From: Clytia hemisphaerica
Lineage: Eukaryota > Cnidaria > Hydrozoa > Leptothecata > Clytiidae
DNA: 64,000 bases
Assembly (NCBI GenBank): GCA_902728285.1
Contig: CACVBU010000597.1
Location: 1 to 64,000 of the forward strand
Reading direction: 5' to 3'
The notes under the pieces are model-generated. The model saw only the letters and a program-made list of their open reading frames with translations, was not told the origin of the DNA and did not search any database. Below are positions 1 through 12,600 of the stretch, one piece after another. How positions within the stretch are numbered: position 1 is the stretch's first letter; each line of letters begins with the position of its first letter. The position numbers and the translations under genes were made by a program.

Positions 1-228
1 AAAGGCAGGGTACTAACCCATAGGGTACTAACTTGATTTTTCACTCAATTTCTTTTTAGTACCACCCACCCATATTTAGTACAGGGTACTACTTCATTTT
101 TGCTGTAAAAAAATAGAGACACCACCCCCTAAAATCTTATATTTTACAGATTAGACCAAAAGAGAGGGTACTATGTTAGTTTTTCTGACCGAAATGGACA
201 GATAATTCAAACAAACTATCATTGATTA

Positions 229-661
229 CTTTAGGCGTAGAAACTTTCGCGAGCAGAAACTTTCGCGATTTTCGCGAATTTTGGCCCTTTTCGCGAAAGT
301 AAATGTCTTTAAAAATTCTAGGAAGGGTCATTCGCGAAAGTTTATGCTCGCGAAAAATTCATGACAAAATAGAAAAATCTGTAAAACTTCAAACTTTGAA
401 TAAAATGTAACTTTTGTGGCACTTTTTAGCCTTCTAAAAGACTAATAAGTCAAAGGACAAATGTTTCAAGCCAACCCAAGAAGTATTCGTGTCTCTAAGC
501 CATTTTTTCATGTGAAAATTCTCAATTTTACGTCTTGATTCGCGAAAGTTTATGCTCGCGAAAAATATTTTTCCGTTAAATTCGCGAAAGTAAATGTCGT
601 GAATTTTGCGATTTTTCGTCCTCGCGAAAGTTTCTGCTCGCGTAAGTTTGTACGCCTAAAG
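229..661. mobile_element. MITE with CGCGAAA repeats, TA target duplication
   Basis: Terminal inverted repeats CTTTAGGCGTA / TACGCCTAAAG are flanked by TA on both sides (227-228 and 662-663), the signature of a Tc1/mariner-type non-autonomous element. The subterminal regions repeat TTTCGCGA and TCGCGAAAG several times in both orientations. There is no coding capacity. It is nested in the outer unit 1-1358. Confidence 0.8.
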
Positions 662-999
662 TAAGTCAGAGGCTTTTGTCCTTTGATTTCAATAACACAC
701 TTCTTGACCATTTCGGAAGTTTTGTCTTCACAAAAATCAAAAAATTTCTCAAAAGAATAAAAAAAAGTTTCTCAATTAAAAAAAATTTCAAATCAAAAAA
801 ATAATATTTGAAAAAAGTCAAAATATTACAAAAAACTACTTTTTTTATTGAAAAAGCAGCAAAACTCTGTGAAAAAGTACCCAAATAGTACCATATACTT
901 GCTAGAAGAGTGAAAAATACACACCCCACCCCTAAAGTAGTACATGGTACTAACCTTTTTGAAATGCAAAAATAGACACCACCACCCGGCTATGGGTTA

Positions 1000-1343
1000 C
1001 CTTATTGGAACTAATTTTCGCGGGTTTTAATTTTAGCGTTTTTCTTTCGCAGTTTTTCGTCAAAATCGCGAAAATTTGAACTCGCGAAAAATTTTGACAG
1101 TCGAAAACCGCGAAAATTAATTCCCGCGAAATACAATTTTTTCCAATTTTATCGAAAAATTTGGAAAATCCCTAGGAAAATGAAAGAAATTTGTCCAAAA
1201 AAAGGCAAAACCGCGAAAATTAAAACCCGCAAAAATTCCTGAATGGAAAAATCCGCAAAAATTAAAACCCGCGAAATGCAATTTTTCGGAAATTTTTTTT
1301 CGACCGCGAAAATTAGTTCCCGCGAAAATTAGTTCCAATAAGG
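1000..1343. mobile_element. MITE with CGCGAAAATTA ends, TA target duplication
   Basis: The termini CCTTATTGGAACTAATTTTC and its reverse complement are near-perfect over about 25 bases, flanked by TA at 998-999 and 1344-1345. The interior repeats CCGCGAAAATTAA(A/T) and related words. Non-coding. Confidence 0.8.
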
Positions 1344-1358
1344 TAGTACCCTGCCTTT

Positions 1359-3405
1359 GTACCCCCCTGTTGATATTGGACCAACTTACGGTACACACAC
1401 CAAACTTTCAAACATGCAAATTGAAAGCAGTAATTATGACTGGTTATGATGTTGTACCTTCTTTCATTATGCAAGAAAATATTAAACCAGTTCCAGCACA
1501 ACATATTAGATATTAGTAAAAGCAAGTATTTTACCATTAGAAATCATATCAGGGGGTTCTTGTGTTAAAGTTGTTTATGTTATGGTTTTTTCAAGTGCTT
1601 GTTCTAAGAGATGAGCGAGTTTGATTATTTCTAGTTTTCAAAAGAAGCAAATTTAATCTTTCTTCTACAAGATTACACTTTAATATAATGCCAATTATGC
1701 ATGTAAGTTTTATATTAATACTTTCTTTTGCATATGTTTTGCATAATTTTTAAGGGAATTTCACCACGGCAATTCGGCCACCATAATTATTTTGCATACA
1801 ATTCAATATGGCGGATGGAAAGGGGAAAAGGTCTATAAAATTTTCAGAAGATGCTTTATTCGAGATGAGTATTCCCATTTTCGTAAAATCGCGATTCCCC
1901 ATGGTTGCGAAATGGCGGCTGTGGGTAATTCCTTTGTTTTTTTGCTATTTTCTTTTGTTCTATGTGACGTAGTTGTAAAGACGCTTCACAAAACGAAGTA
2001 CTTCCACTAACTGTATGAGCCAGACCTGATCAATCGTACTTGTCAAACCTATCGAACAATCGAACTAATCGAACTCCATCGAACGATTAAAGTTCAATTA
2101 AAAAAATTAGTCAAACCTAATCGAACACTCACAACTTTTGAAACAATAGCAGTTCGATTAGTTCGGTCATGAAAAAGTTTGATTAGTTCGATGATATTAA
2201 ATTCTCATATCTTCCCTCGCTTGCAAAAACTTTATCCTGGCACGCGATTGCCATTTCGACAGTTCCCGGACTTAATAGCTTGACGTTTATTGTACCCAGA
2301 TATTTGTCTATCCGGAATAAAGTCCGTAGCCCCTCTGTTGCGATTTTGCACGTGGCCGAGTGGTGGAATACTACGCCCCAAAAAACCGCCTCACATGCGA
2401 AATGCAAAAATCAAATTTGGCAAAACTTTTTTGAAAAATGACCCTACAAGATTTGATTAATTCCATGAAGAGATTACTTTCAAATAAAAAATATATTGTA
2501 TTGACAATGAATGGGTAAGCTTTCTAGAAATCCAAACATAAACTGCATAGCTTTTACCAAAAAATAGCACTTTATGTAGGATCAGAAACAGTCAAAAACC
2601 AGCTTTTTCCAATTTTCTTTGAGTTACAGGAATTAATTCCTTGTTTGTTTTGATCTGACCAACATGGTTCCCTTGCTCATATCAGGGGGGCCCGAGACGG
2701 GGGTAAGAGAGATTGGGGTACAAAAACAAGATAACGGCACGCAAAGGGTTAAAGTAGAAATGACGGGAACCAAACAATTTTTTGTGATTTGCCTTATATC
2801 AAACACGTCCAACAAGTCCAAAAAAGCACGATTGCATCCAGTCTTTTGTAAACTTTATCAAATTCCAATAACATTATAACACCATCAATCCTAAGGGGAG
2901 GCAAACAAGAAAAATATGTTTCTTATTGCAAAAACTATTAAAAGCAGCAATAAAAAAGTATCAGAAAATTCAACATAAACAAAAACTTGAGCAAACGGCT
3001 TTAAAACCTCAAAGGATGTAGAAAAAGAATCCCCTTGATGAAAATCATGTGTTTGATTTGCCGAGTTAAAAAAATAAATGACAGAAATTGAAGCTTGCAA
3101 CAGATTTACACTGGAAATACTTTGGTACAACACTGACTTATCACAGCTCTTATCACATCTGACTTATCGCTTGAGCCGCCATCTTGAAACACTACACTGT
3201 ACATTATGATCAGTAAAAACAACGCACGCTAAAAGTACCCAAAAAGTTAACCCGGTCGGAAGAAAGTTTAGAAATCAAAGTAGTGAGATCGGAAAATCGG
3301 ATTTTTTTTTTGCCGTCTTATGATGCTGCTGATGATGATGGAAGAAAATTTTACCTATTTGAATGCTCAGCTTAGGCTGACCAATGATGTCGCGCATTCT
3401 AATGT
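1359..3405. other. Intergenic, no gene seen
   Basis: AT-rich sequence without a credible gene. At about 2030-2195 there is a cluster of ATCGAAC/GTTCGATTAG words in both orientations, resembling the AATCGAA-rich ends of the transposon at 41695-46776. The remaining open frames are short, lack family similarity and overlap each other. Confidence 0.5.
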
Positions 3406-3408
3406 GGG

Positions 3409-3480
3409 GCTGGGCTTAAAGAATTGTTGGTTTGCCGTCACCCGACCCTAGATTTTGGAGGTGGGTCGGTCTGCGATGGA
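3409..3480. mobile_element. Truncated copy of GGCTGGACTT MITE
   Basis: About 70 bases (GGCTGGGCTTAAAGAATTGT, then the GGTTTGCCGTCACCCGACCC block) match the left arm of the complete element at 59066-59410. The right arm is missing, so this is a solo end. Confidence 0.65.
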
Positions 3481-3758
3481 GTGCAAGGCTGAAAGCCACA
3501 TGAATATGGTTCATCCTATAAAAGGAAGTTCATTCCATGGTGGCCTATCTTGAAGTGAAGGTGGTTGAACAAAATGTTTTTGGCATATTGATGTAACTGT
3601 CACTCGCGTGGCAAGTTACACACTTGTTATTTGTTAATCCTATCGGGCGATAGGCGGTTAGGCGGCGGCCGTTCTCTAATTCTCCAATCGGCATTTGGTC
3701 ATTTTGAATGAAAACAAAAAAGTTTAAAAGGTTGCGCTTTCAGTGAAAGTTATCAGAT

Positions 3759-4264
3759 GGGTGTTTAAGATAAAAACGGCAATTATTGCTATTTTCGGCA
3801 ATTATTGCCGTTTTTGGAAATAAAAGTTGATTTTATTATTGAACAAGTGGTATTTGACACCCTTGCGATAAGTAGGCCCACTGTGCCTCGTTTAGTTTTG
3901 TTTTCAAATGGTTTTAGTTGCTGTTGGAAATGCAGATAGCAAAATCGAGTCATATGTAAACAAACTTACAACGGGAGTTTTGTTATCTCTTTCTGGCTGT
4001 GTTTCAGCATCAATGCAGGATCTTTTTACATATTATTTTAATACTTTTCATGTTATTGAGCAACGAAAGTTGAAAAAATCACTTTAAAAAATCTGAAAAA
4101 CCTTTTTCTCAATGCAATTTAACAATTTTCAAACACCTCTGACATCTTTGCCCTTAAAAGGACAACATATTTTGCTGATTTAGCATTTCATCATTGAAAA
4201 AATTGCCATTTTCGGAAATAATTGCCAAAAAGAGCAATAATTGCCGTTGTTATCTTAAACACCC
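3759..4264. mobile_element. MITE, GGGTGTTTAAGATAA ends
   Basis: GGGTGTTTAAGATAA at the left is matched by TTATCTTAAACACCC at the right, and the inverted similarity continues into GGCAATTATTGC-type words. The element sits immediately 5' of the LINE ORF1 remnant and may be inserted in the LINE's upstream region. No clear target duplication. Confidence 0.75.
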
Positions 4265-4295
4265 AACTGGTTATCGTGACATGTTATGACAGAAA

Positions 4296-4990
4296 GTGAT
4301 TGATACACTTGGTGAAGAACTCTCATCAGACACCTCAATACCCCCTCTACAAAGACGATCAAGAACTCTTCCACCAATCCCACTTACACCAAATGTTATT
4401 CTAGACAATAAAAATGAAGAAGCAAACAAAAACCTTGATGATGTTAATCATCTAGGGAGAACAGATTTCATGAAGAAAAGATTTCTTAGAGAGATTGAGA
4501 ACAACACAAAGCTCACATCTGCAACCTCCCAACCCTCTGAAGAATCAAAAGATCTCAACAAGACCAACAACAATACACCTCCAACCTGTCGATTCTATAT
4601 GAAAGGAAAATGTAAGCATGGTATTCGCGGTAGAAACTGCCAGTACACCCATCCTAAAGCCTGTCCAAAACTCATGAAATACGGAAACAAAGGTCCAAGA
4701 GGATGTAAATGCTGGAACTAACTGTGCACCAGTTTCACCCCAGAATGTGCTCTTCCTCAATTAAAAGTGGTACATGCTTCAATACCCACTGCACTTTTGC
4801 ACACGTCAAAGGGACCAGATCCATGTCAAAGAAATCAGATCTTCCAACAAAGAACCACAGAGAAACTAACGATTCATTGGATTTTCTCAAAATACTGGAC
4901 AACTTTCGCCTGCAAATGATCTCATTCATCAACGAAAGTCTCCAACTGCCACCACAAACTCACCCTACTCAAGAAGTGTCCAGCTGGTAA
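4296..4990 (+). pseudogene. LINE ORF1 remnant with CCCH-type zinc fingers
   Basis: Two overlapping frames (4296-4721 and 4709-4990) together read as the ORF1 of a non-LTR retrotransposon, broken by a frameshift near 4715-4730. The first carries a Cys/His cluster beginning CRFYMKGKCKHG and continuing to THPKACPK; the second carries HPRMC, then SGTCFNTHCTFAHVKGTR. This gives serial C-x-C-x-C-x-H fingers of the kind seen in ORF1 of CR1-like elements, presumably for RNA binding. A low-complexity Ser/Thr/Asn region precedes the fingers. The endonuclease/RT frame follows directly, which supports the assignment. Non-functional as it stands. Confidence 0.75.
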
Positions 4991-5102
4991 ATCAACAACG
5001 ATACCAAACCCAAGCCACAATTCCACCACCACTTCACTTGGGGAATCTGAACTTCAACCAATCAAACCAACTATCCAATCCAAACTTCAAGATGATGCAA
5101 CA

Positions 5103-8090
5103 TTGAGAAACTTCGTGTTTTTAAACATCCAAGGTCTTTGCCCGCAGACCAAACACTCCTCAGTACCATATCTGAGGGAAATTTTGAAGTCAGAGAATCA
5201 CATTTTTCTAGGACTGACAGAAACATGGCTATCCAAAGGTCATAACGAGGCAGAGCTAGAAATTGACGGATATAAGCTATTTCGAAAAGACAGAAATAGA
5301 AAGAAATCTAGATATGGCAGATACAGCGGCGGAGTGGCTTTCTATTTACAGGATGATATTGCTCTCTTTTCGAACCACTATTGGAAGTCTCCAATGGGGT
5401 AAACGAAGCTCTCCTTTTAGACGCTAAGCAACTTATGTTATTCTTGGAATACTTTACAGACAACCGACCAACAAAATTCACAAATCAGATGGTCCTGAGT
5501 TCATTCAAATGCTCGCTTCAATAACTTCAAAGATTGATACATTAGCGACTGCACCCCATCCATTTATATTTGTGGAGACTTCAATATTCCACACCATTGA
5601 TCAACGATACATACACACAAACAAAAAGCTGTGATAATCAGCTTATAATATTTTAAAACAGATTTTATGATGCACCTAAACTTAAATCAGACAATTCATA
5701 AACCAACCACATAAAGACGGAAAATATTTTTAGACTTTTTACTAACAACAAGCCAGATATGGTTTTCGACTACCAAGTCACTCCTACCATTCATTCAGAT
5801 CACCATATGGTCCAAGTTGCAACCCAAGACTTTTGACAAAACTTGTAAAAATTTTACCAAGAAAACCTCACACAAACAAATTTGACAATTTAATTTTCAC
5901 AGCCACAAAATTAATTGGGAAAATATTAAAAAAGATTTACTAAATATTGACTGGCAGCTATTTTAAACCCCATTTCCGACCAAGACGAACAATATGATAC
6001 TTTCCTTGATAAATGCATAAACGTTATCACTGAAAATCAAGCCTTCAAGAATGTCAAAGAAATCAACAAAAACCATTACCAGAGAGAGAAGAGTGCTGAT
6101 GCGAAAACGCCTAAAGCTAAAGAAAAGGAAATCAACTCAAAAGATTCACCAAAAACTTATCGATATTGAACTTAAACTTCAAGAATCATACTCCAAGAAA
6201 GAAAGAAAGAACCAAGAAACAAATTGCTACTTCGAAATAAAATCCAATCCAAATATTTTTATTTCGTACGCAAAACGCTTTTCAAAACACAACCGAAGGT
6301 TGGACCATTGAAGGATCCAAAAACCAATCAACTGACAAAGACAGTCAAAAATGGGCAAACATTCTACAAGATCAATATACCTCTGTTTTATGGAGCCACT
6401 ACCCAACTATAACTTGCCAGAAATCACCGAAAATCAACCAAATCTAAGTGATATCGACTTCTCGAACAAAATATTATAGAGGAGATCGACACTTTATCCG
6501 CCAATGCTGCAGCAGGACCTGACGGCTTCCCTGCAATTTTCTTTTTAAAACAAGTCAAGTCACAGATTGCGGCCCCTCTCTCTCTCTAATCTGGAGAAAT
6601 ATACTTGACAAAGCTACACACCTCAACTTTTGAAAACCAGTTTCATCACACCCATCTTTAAAAAAGGCAACCAAGGCCTACCTGAAAACTATCGACCTGT
6701 AGCATTAACTTCGCATGTAACCAGATCTTTGAGAAGATTGTCAGAAAACGGCTACAAAATCATCTAGAAGAGAAAACAACCTCTTTAACGATAATCAACA
6801 TGGATTCAGGTCTGGAAGATCATGTCTTAGCCAACTTCTATCGCACACAGAACGACTCATTCATCACATTGAAAAAGGACGTAACGTTGACGTTATTTAC
6901 CTTGATTTCAGCAAGGCATTTGACCGTGTAGATCATACAATCCTACTCCATAAAATCGAGAGAAATGGTATAACTGGCAAATTACTGCAATGGATCAGAT
7001 CCTTCCTTCCGGTAGGACCAACAAGTATCTGTTGACTACATCCTCTCCAAAAAAGCAGAAGTCATTTCTGGCGTCCCCCAAGGATCAGTTCTTGGTCCAC
7101 TTCTCTTCCTGATAATGATCCAAGATATTGACACTAACATCCTACATTCATTTCTATCTTCATTTGCCGACGATACACGTTTAATGAAGGAGATCTCTAA
7201 TAAACACTGATGCTCAATTTCTACAAAACGACCTTGATGTGGTGTATCAATGGACATCATTAAACAACATGCAGCTCAATGGCTTGAAGTTTGAACATCT
7301 TAAATACGGAAAAAATGAAGAACTGAAAGAACACTCAAGTTACCTCTCAGACACTGGTTCTCCTATCGAAACCAAGATGGACGTGAAGGATTTAGGAGTC
7401 ACTCTGGATGTTAACATGACATACAGCAAACACATTACAAACCAGATCGAGAAAGTCAAAAGTATCATTGCTTGGATCCATCGAACGTTCAAAACAAGAG
7501 ATTGTCAAGTAATGCTAACTCTTTGGAAGTCACTGGTACTACCACACATTGACTATTGCTCCCAGCTGTGGTCACCTTCAAAAAGATATCTGATCCAACA
7601 ACTGGAATCACTTCAAAAAGCTTACCTGAATAGAATCCCTACACTTCAACATCTCAACTATTGGGAGAAGCTCAAAGAACTTAAACTATACAGCCTGGAG
7701 CGGCGCAGAGAAAGATACAGGATTATCTACACCTGGAGCATCCTAGAACAGCTTGTACCAAATTTTAACTATGCTGAAAACAAAGGTGGCATCTTCAGTT
7801 ACGATAACCAGAGACTGGGTAGAAAATGTTATCTAAAAGAGGTGAACATAAGGCAAAAAAACATATGGAGAGACTCCCTGTCAGAAGAAGGTCCCAGACT
7901 ATTTAATGCCCTCCCACAATCCATCCGTAACCTCAAAAACTGCTCCAAAACTAGTTTTAAACATCAATTGGACCATTTTCTCAATTCACTACCGGACGAG
8001 CCACTGCTGCCGAATTACTTTCCTCTTAGGAGAGCTGATTCAAATAGCATCAAAGTCATGGTCCATCATCGGATTTCTCAAATTGGATGA
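5103..8090 (+). pseudogene. LINE ORF2 remnant: endonuclease plus reverse transcriptase (CR1/Jockey-like)
   Basis: The 5' part (5103-5402) shows an apurinic-type endonuclease start: LNIQGL, then LTETWL with the catalytic Glu. Reverse transcriptase blocks follow in several frames: ENYRPVALTSHV (about 6690), YLDFSKAFDRVDH (about 6898, motif A), GVPQGSVLGPLLF (about 7070, motif B) and SFADDT (about 7160, motif C). The C-terminal segment 7239-8090 is open for 283 codons and contains HIDYCSQLWSP and FNALPQSIRNL, typical of CR1/Jockey-group proteins. Many stops and frameshifts between blocks show a dead copy. The 3' end is not sharply visible. Confidence 0.85.
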
Positions 8091-8549
8091 TTGTTGAGAC
8101 GAACAAAGAAGCCTTCAAAAAGTATCAAAAAAGTAAGTATGAAGTTATCAAAACAAATTTGTTGTCAAAGAGATTTAACAGTAAGTGAAAATACAGGCCA
8201 AATATCAACAGTCCCATGTTTTAACCAATCTTCCCACGTTATAGCAGTTGACGGTACATGAGAAAAGATAAAAAAACTTGGTGTCCACATACTTTTGAGC
8301 CAGTTTTCAGAGTATGGCAGAAATCATCGAGATCTCGAGGGCAGAGATTGCTCACTTTTCAAGGGCATCAGGGGCAAAATTTTGATAATATCTACAGTTC
8401 AGGGGCAAAATCATTAAAAACTGGCTATATTTACCTGTTTTTCTGGCTTTTTGTGGTGGGAAACAGATCTTAGGCCTTAGGGGCAGAGTTTTATGTTGGA
8501 AATTTTCCTTGCCTTGGGGGCAACTATGACATGCTCTGAAAACTGGGTA

Positions 8550-9017
8550 AGGCGGCAATCAAAAATATGTTGCGTTCGGGTCGTCCGACCGACTGTTTAT
8601 TTATTTAAAAAAGAAAACCTGATTCGAAAAACCGGAAACTCGTCGGTTTTTTTTGGGCGCTGTTTGCAGGTTCGGATTTTTCCCATAATGGCGGGCACGG
8701 GCGAACAAAGCACGCCTTTAAATCATTATTTTTTGTTTACTTGACCCTCATTGACATTTTCATGTCAAAAGTCAGCAACGCAGTAGGGCCAATACCCTGG
8801 GGGCCGAAACTAAGGGCCGCTTTAAGGTTAACACAATCATGCGCGCGCACATTTAGTTTGGCAAATTAAAGATGGCGGCATAAGATTCTGTTGATTGCCG
8901 ACTTGATTCATCGGGATTTACTAGATCTTAAAAATCCGACAAAATTTACTACCGACCAACCGACTGGTTTTGAAGATGTTCTAGGACCCGAATGGAACAT
9001 ATTTTTGATTGCCGCCT
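8550..9017. mobile_element. MITE, GGCGGCAATCAAAAATATGT ends (copy 1)
   Basis: The termini GGCGGCAATCAAAAATATGT and its inverse bound about 470 bases containing CGACCGACTG and TTGTTTGC-type words. A second copy in opposite orientation occupies 47391-47873 and shares long stretches, so this is a dispersed family. The frame at 8493-8744 runs across its edge and is not a gene. Confidence 0.8.
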
Positions 9018-9018
9018 A

Positions 9019-9616
9019 ATTCTCTTCTTAAAAGACAAATTTTAACTTTAAGTCTGCCTCCATAGAATCTGCACCAGCAGAGAAGTTAAACTGTCAATAA
9101 AGGTCTGGGCTGTAGCTAAATACTTTATTTTCAAAAAGATTCTATAGCTATGATTTTCGTCCATGCATCGTGAGAAGAAAGCTCAAACGTAGAAGCTCAA
9201 ACTATTCTCTAAGCATAATTTCTTTTTGTTCCAAACATTGTTGTTTGCCTAAAAGAAGACACAAAATACCTCTTACTAACTTACAATTGTGATTATGTTA
9301 TAAATACATATCATTTGTGTCATTGTTTATAGCTTTCAGAGTTGACACGGAGTCCCCAAAATCAGCCAGACATGATCTGATGACCAGAGATGACAGCAGT
9401 CAGGCAACATTTGCCGCCATTTGTTTGAGATTGTAATTACGTCATTTTTAACCAATCAAACATCGCGAAATGGCAAATGAAAATAGAAAATGGTAGCCTC
9501 AATAGTGACCAAGAAAAAAAGCGCCAAATTTGGTCTACCACGTGCCTCCACATGGCAACAAAATTTTCAATTTTTAAAGAACTTTTCAGCATATGTCTGT
9601 TTATTTTGTTGACAGC
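9019..9616. promoter_or_regulatory. Upstream and presumed 5' UTR/promoter region of phosphodiesterase gene 1
   Basis: About 600 bases between the last upstream MITE and the first ATG of gene 1. It contains a CCAAT word on the + strand (ACCAATCAAAC near 9450) and no long open frame. The transcription start cannot be placed from sequence; the role is inferred from position only. Confidence 0.35.
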
Positions 9617-12600
9617 ATGGAAGACAGTGACGATAGCAGCAACTCACCATTAGTGATAGTATGTATTTACTCTTTTAAACTTATTTTTATTATTTTAATA
9701 ATAGTTTTTTATTTTGCTGCTCCCTCTGGTCTGCCTGTCAGCAGTAGCCGCACTTAGGCAAAAATAGGTACGGGGACGTGCCGCTGGTTAGGGTACCTTT
9801 TTCAGTGTTGCAGAATTACTGACAGGGTATCTAAAATTGCAAAATCCTGATCTGACAGGGGCGCAATTTCATGATGTGTGTCTGACAGGGTCTGTTTTTG
9901 CCGTTTTTGCATGTAGAGTTCTTTTTGCAAATCGTTTTGACGCGGCAGTGAGCAGACCCCTGCGAGGGGCAAACAGATTTTACTAGATGTTGCAAGACTT
10001 TATTGTAGATTTTGATTCAGATTTTTCATTTCAACTGTTATGTTTTGTTTCTTCCCATATCGTTGAGACATTCTCCACTGTAGGCTTAGAACAGAACAAT
10101 ACTCTGAACTCTTCTGTATTAGTCTCATTGACATCCTCTCGTCCTCTTTGTAAAAGCATCGTTTTAAAGCTTATACTTTCAAAATAGTCCTTTAAAACCT
10201 AGACTTCATCAGTTCTGATTTTGAGACCCTTACCGTTTACCGTAGGATCACATAAGATTCCGATTCCTGCTATATATAACATTCCACTTGCCACTTGAAA
10301 ACAGATGATAGTTAGTTCCGACTAGTTGAAAACAATGAAACAAGTTGGCCGATTATAAAAATAATCAAATCATTACTTCTTTTTTGCGTTTTATGATTTG
10401 CCAGCTTGGATTAATTCACTTTTTTCTGCCAGTATGTCCGGGAAAACTAGCGGAATGATCCCGGAAAAGCACCAGTAATGCTAGAGCGGGAATCGGAATC
10501 TTATGTGATCCTACGGTAATCCTGGAAACGGATATCTGAAATTTATCTACGTTCATTATTACGTTTTTTGAAACTTTAGCGTGTTCTATTTGTTCTTGTA
10601 CATCTATAATCTTTTTTATTATTTTTACTGTCTTACTATTTATTACTATTCATTATTGTATAACTATTTATTATTGTATAATATTCTTCTTCCTTTTTAT
10701 ACTTTTTTATTTTTATAAACAAGTTTTTGTTAAATATTTGCGATGTTAGCTTTTTTAGGCTTATGCAAATAAATGGATAGAAATAGAAATAGAAATAATA
10801 TTGTATGACCTTTCTAGCTTTGAAACACATTTTGTGGAAGTAGAGAGTGATGATTTTGAATAATATTAAAGATATGTTTACTTTGTAATTTCATAACTCT
10901 CCTCGTCGATTCTTTTGGTCGGTTTTCCAGGTATTGAGGTTTAATGTTTATGCAATGCTGTAGTTTTTTAGCCTGGAAATGTTGAAAATATGTTATACTT
11001 TACGAAAAACGCGAAAAACGTGTATAAAGAGTAGGTTTTTAACATAGAATCTGACAGGGTAGGTTTTTCAGGATAGAATCTGACAGGGTATAGGTTTTTA
11101 CAGTAGAATCTGACAGGGTAGGTTTTTCATCGAATTTTTCTTCTGACAGGGTCTATTTTTCATCAAATTTAATTTCTGACAGAATCGACTTTTGAAACTC
11201 CAGCGGCACGTCCCCGTCGGTCGTCAAGGTCAGTGCCCCCGGGAGTTCACCCAATGACAAACCATTGGTATGACAGTTAGTCACACTAGCTGACTAGTAT
11301 CTCACTGAAATACGTTTGATTTATGTAGCCAAAAAATCTGCCACTGACTCCTTCCAGTCTTTCTTGCCATACTTGTTGAGGAGAGAACCAGATATACACC
11401 TCTATACACCCCTTCTCATAGCATTATGAAGTATCACAATTATAAAATTTTTGTTGTGAAAATGTTAACTTAATCTTTTCAAAAATTGCAATCGAACCAA
11501 TTGAATGTAATTGACATGCGATCGAGCAAGTGTGATTTGTTAGACCTTTTTTTAAAGAGGCAGCCATGTTGAATAATTATGTACTCCAGGATAAAAACAA
11601 TGATACAGCCATGCATGATTTTTAAAATATGCATGATACAGTAATTATGCATGGCTGTATCATTGTTTTTATGCTGGAGTACATAATTATTCAACAGGGC
11701 TGCCTCTTTAAATAAAAAAGTCTATTGTCGAAAGCATCGTATCTCAATCGAACGGCTGATTCCTGGGTAATATTCAATTGTGTTCAATTGAGAATCAATT
11801 AGTGCGACTATGATAATGTTTGATAAGATTGATTGCAATTAAATCAGCCCACTCCATTGGAGCTTTAGGGCTTTAGCGTGGGCAGCCACCAATACGCCAG
11901 TCTGGAAAAGAGGGAAATGTTTCGCCGGAGCTGCGCCAACTTAACTGGGAAAAGTTGAAGGCGGCAAATCTCAAACCTCAAATCTACGCCGGAGATATCT
12001 GGTGCACAAGCCGCAATTTCCAGACTGGCCAATACGCCATTGGAAAATCAGATAAGAGCAAGCATGTAAGTACAGCACAAGACGAGATTGATATGCGAGC
12101 CAATGTTATTGAGTAAATTGAACGTAATTGAAGCAATTGAACAGCAAATCCTGGGTATTATTCAATTACGATTCGATTACATTCGGCAATCGAATAGCAG
12201 CAGATAGCATTAGATTGTGCTCGATTGTGTTCAATTGATTCGGAGTTCAATTGACACCAACTGGATTTATAGAGAATTTCCAAAATCGTTACATAAAAAG
12301 TAATTGCTTTCTCAGCTTTGCTTGATAAGACTGCTTACTGTATATCCTAACACCAAACAACTACAAAAACCACTATGACACCACATCCGCCCCTTTCTTC
12401 CCGCCCAATGCTCTTTCTCTCCTTCTAATATAAATAATGTAACTTTGAACTTTGGAATTTATGGGTTGGATCAGTTCAATTAATTGGGTCTTGAATAGTT
12501 TGGCATATATTCACGTTGTATTGGATGATTCAGTCAAAGAGAGACATGCAACTGTCAAAAGTTTATATTTATATTTAGTACCTATGGAAAATCTTTAACA

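Larger units (their letters stand above)
1..1358. mobile_element. Composite inverted-repeat element, outer unit
   Basis: The 15-base AAAGGCAGGGTACTA at position 1 is matched by its exact reverse complement at 1344-1358. The unit is rich in GGTACTA-type words and carries two further MITEs inside (229-661 and 1000-1343). The left end coincides with the window edge, so it may extend further. No credible coding region; the minus-strand frame at 666-929 is low-complexity Phe/Lys-rich and is not believed. Superfamily not assigned. Confidence 0.6.

Noticed and set aside
8493-8744. 83-codon frame near 8.5 kb
   Set aside because: It crosses the left end of a MITE whose inverted copy at 47.4-47.9 kb shows the same sequence on the other strand.
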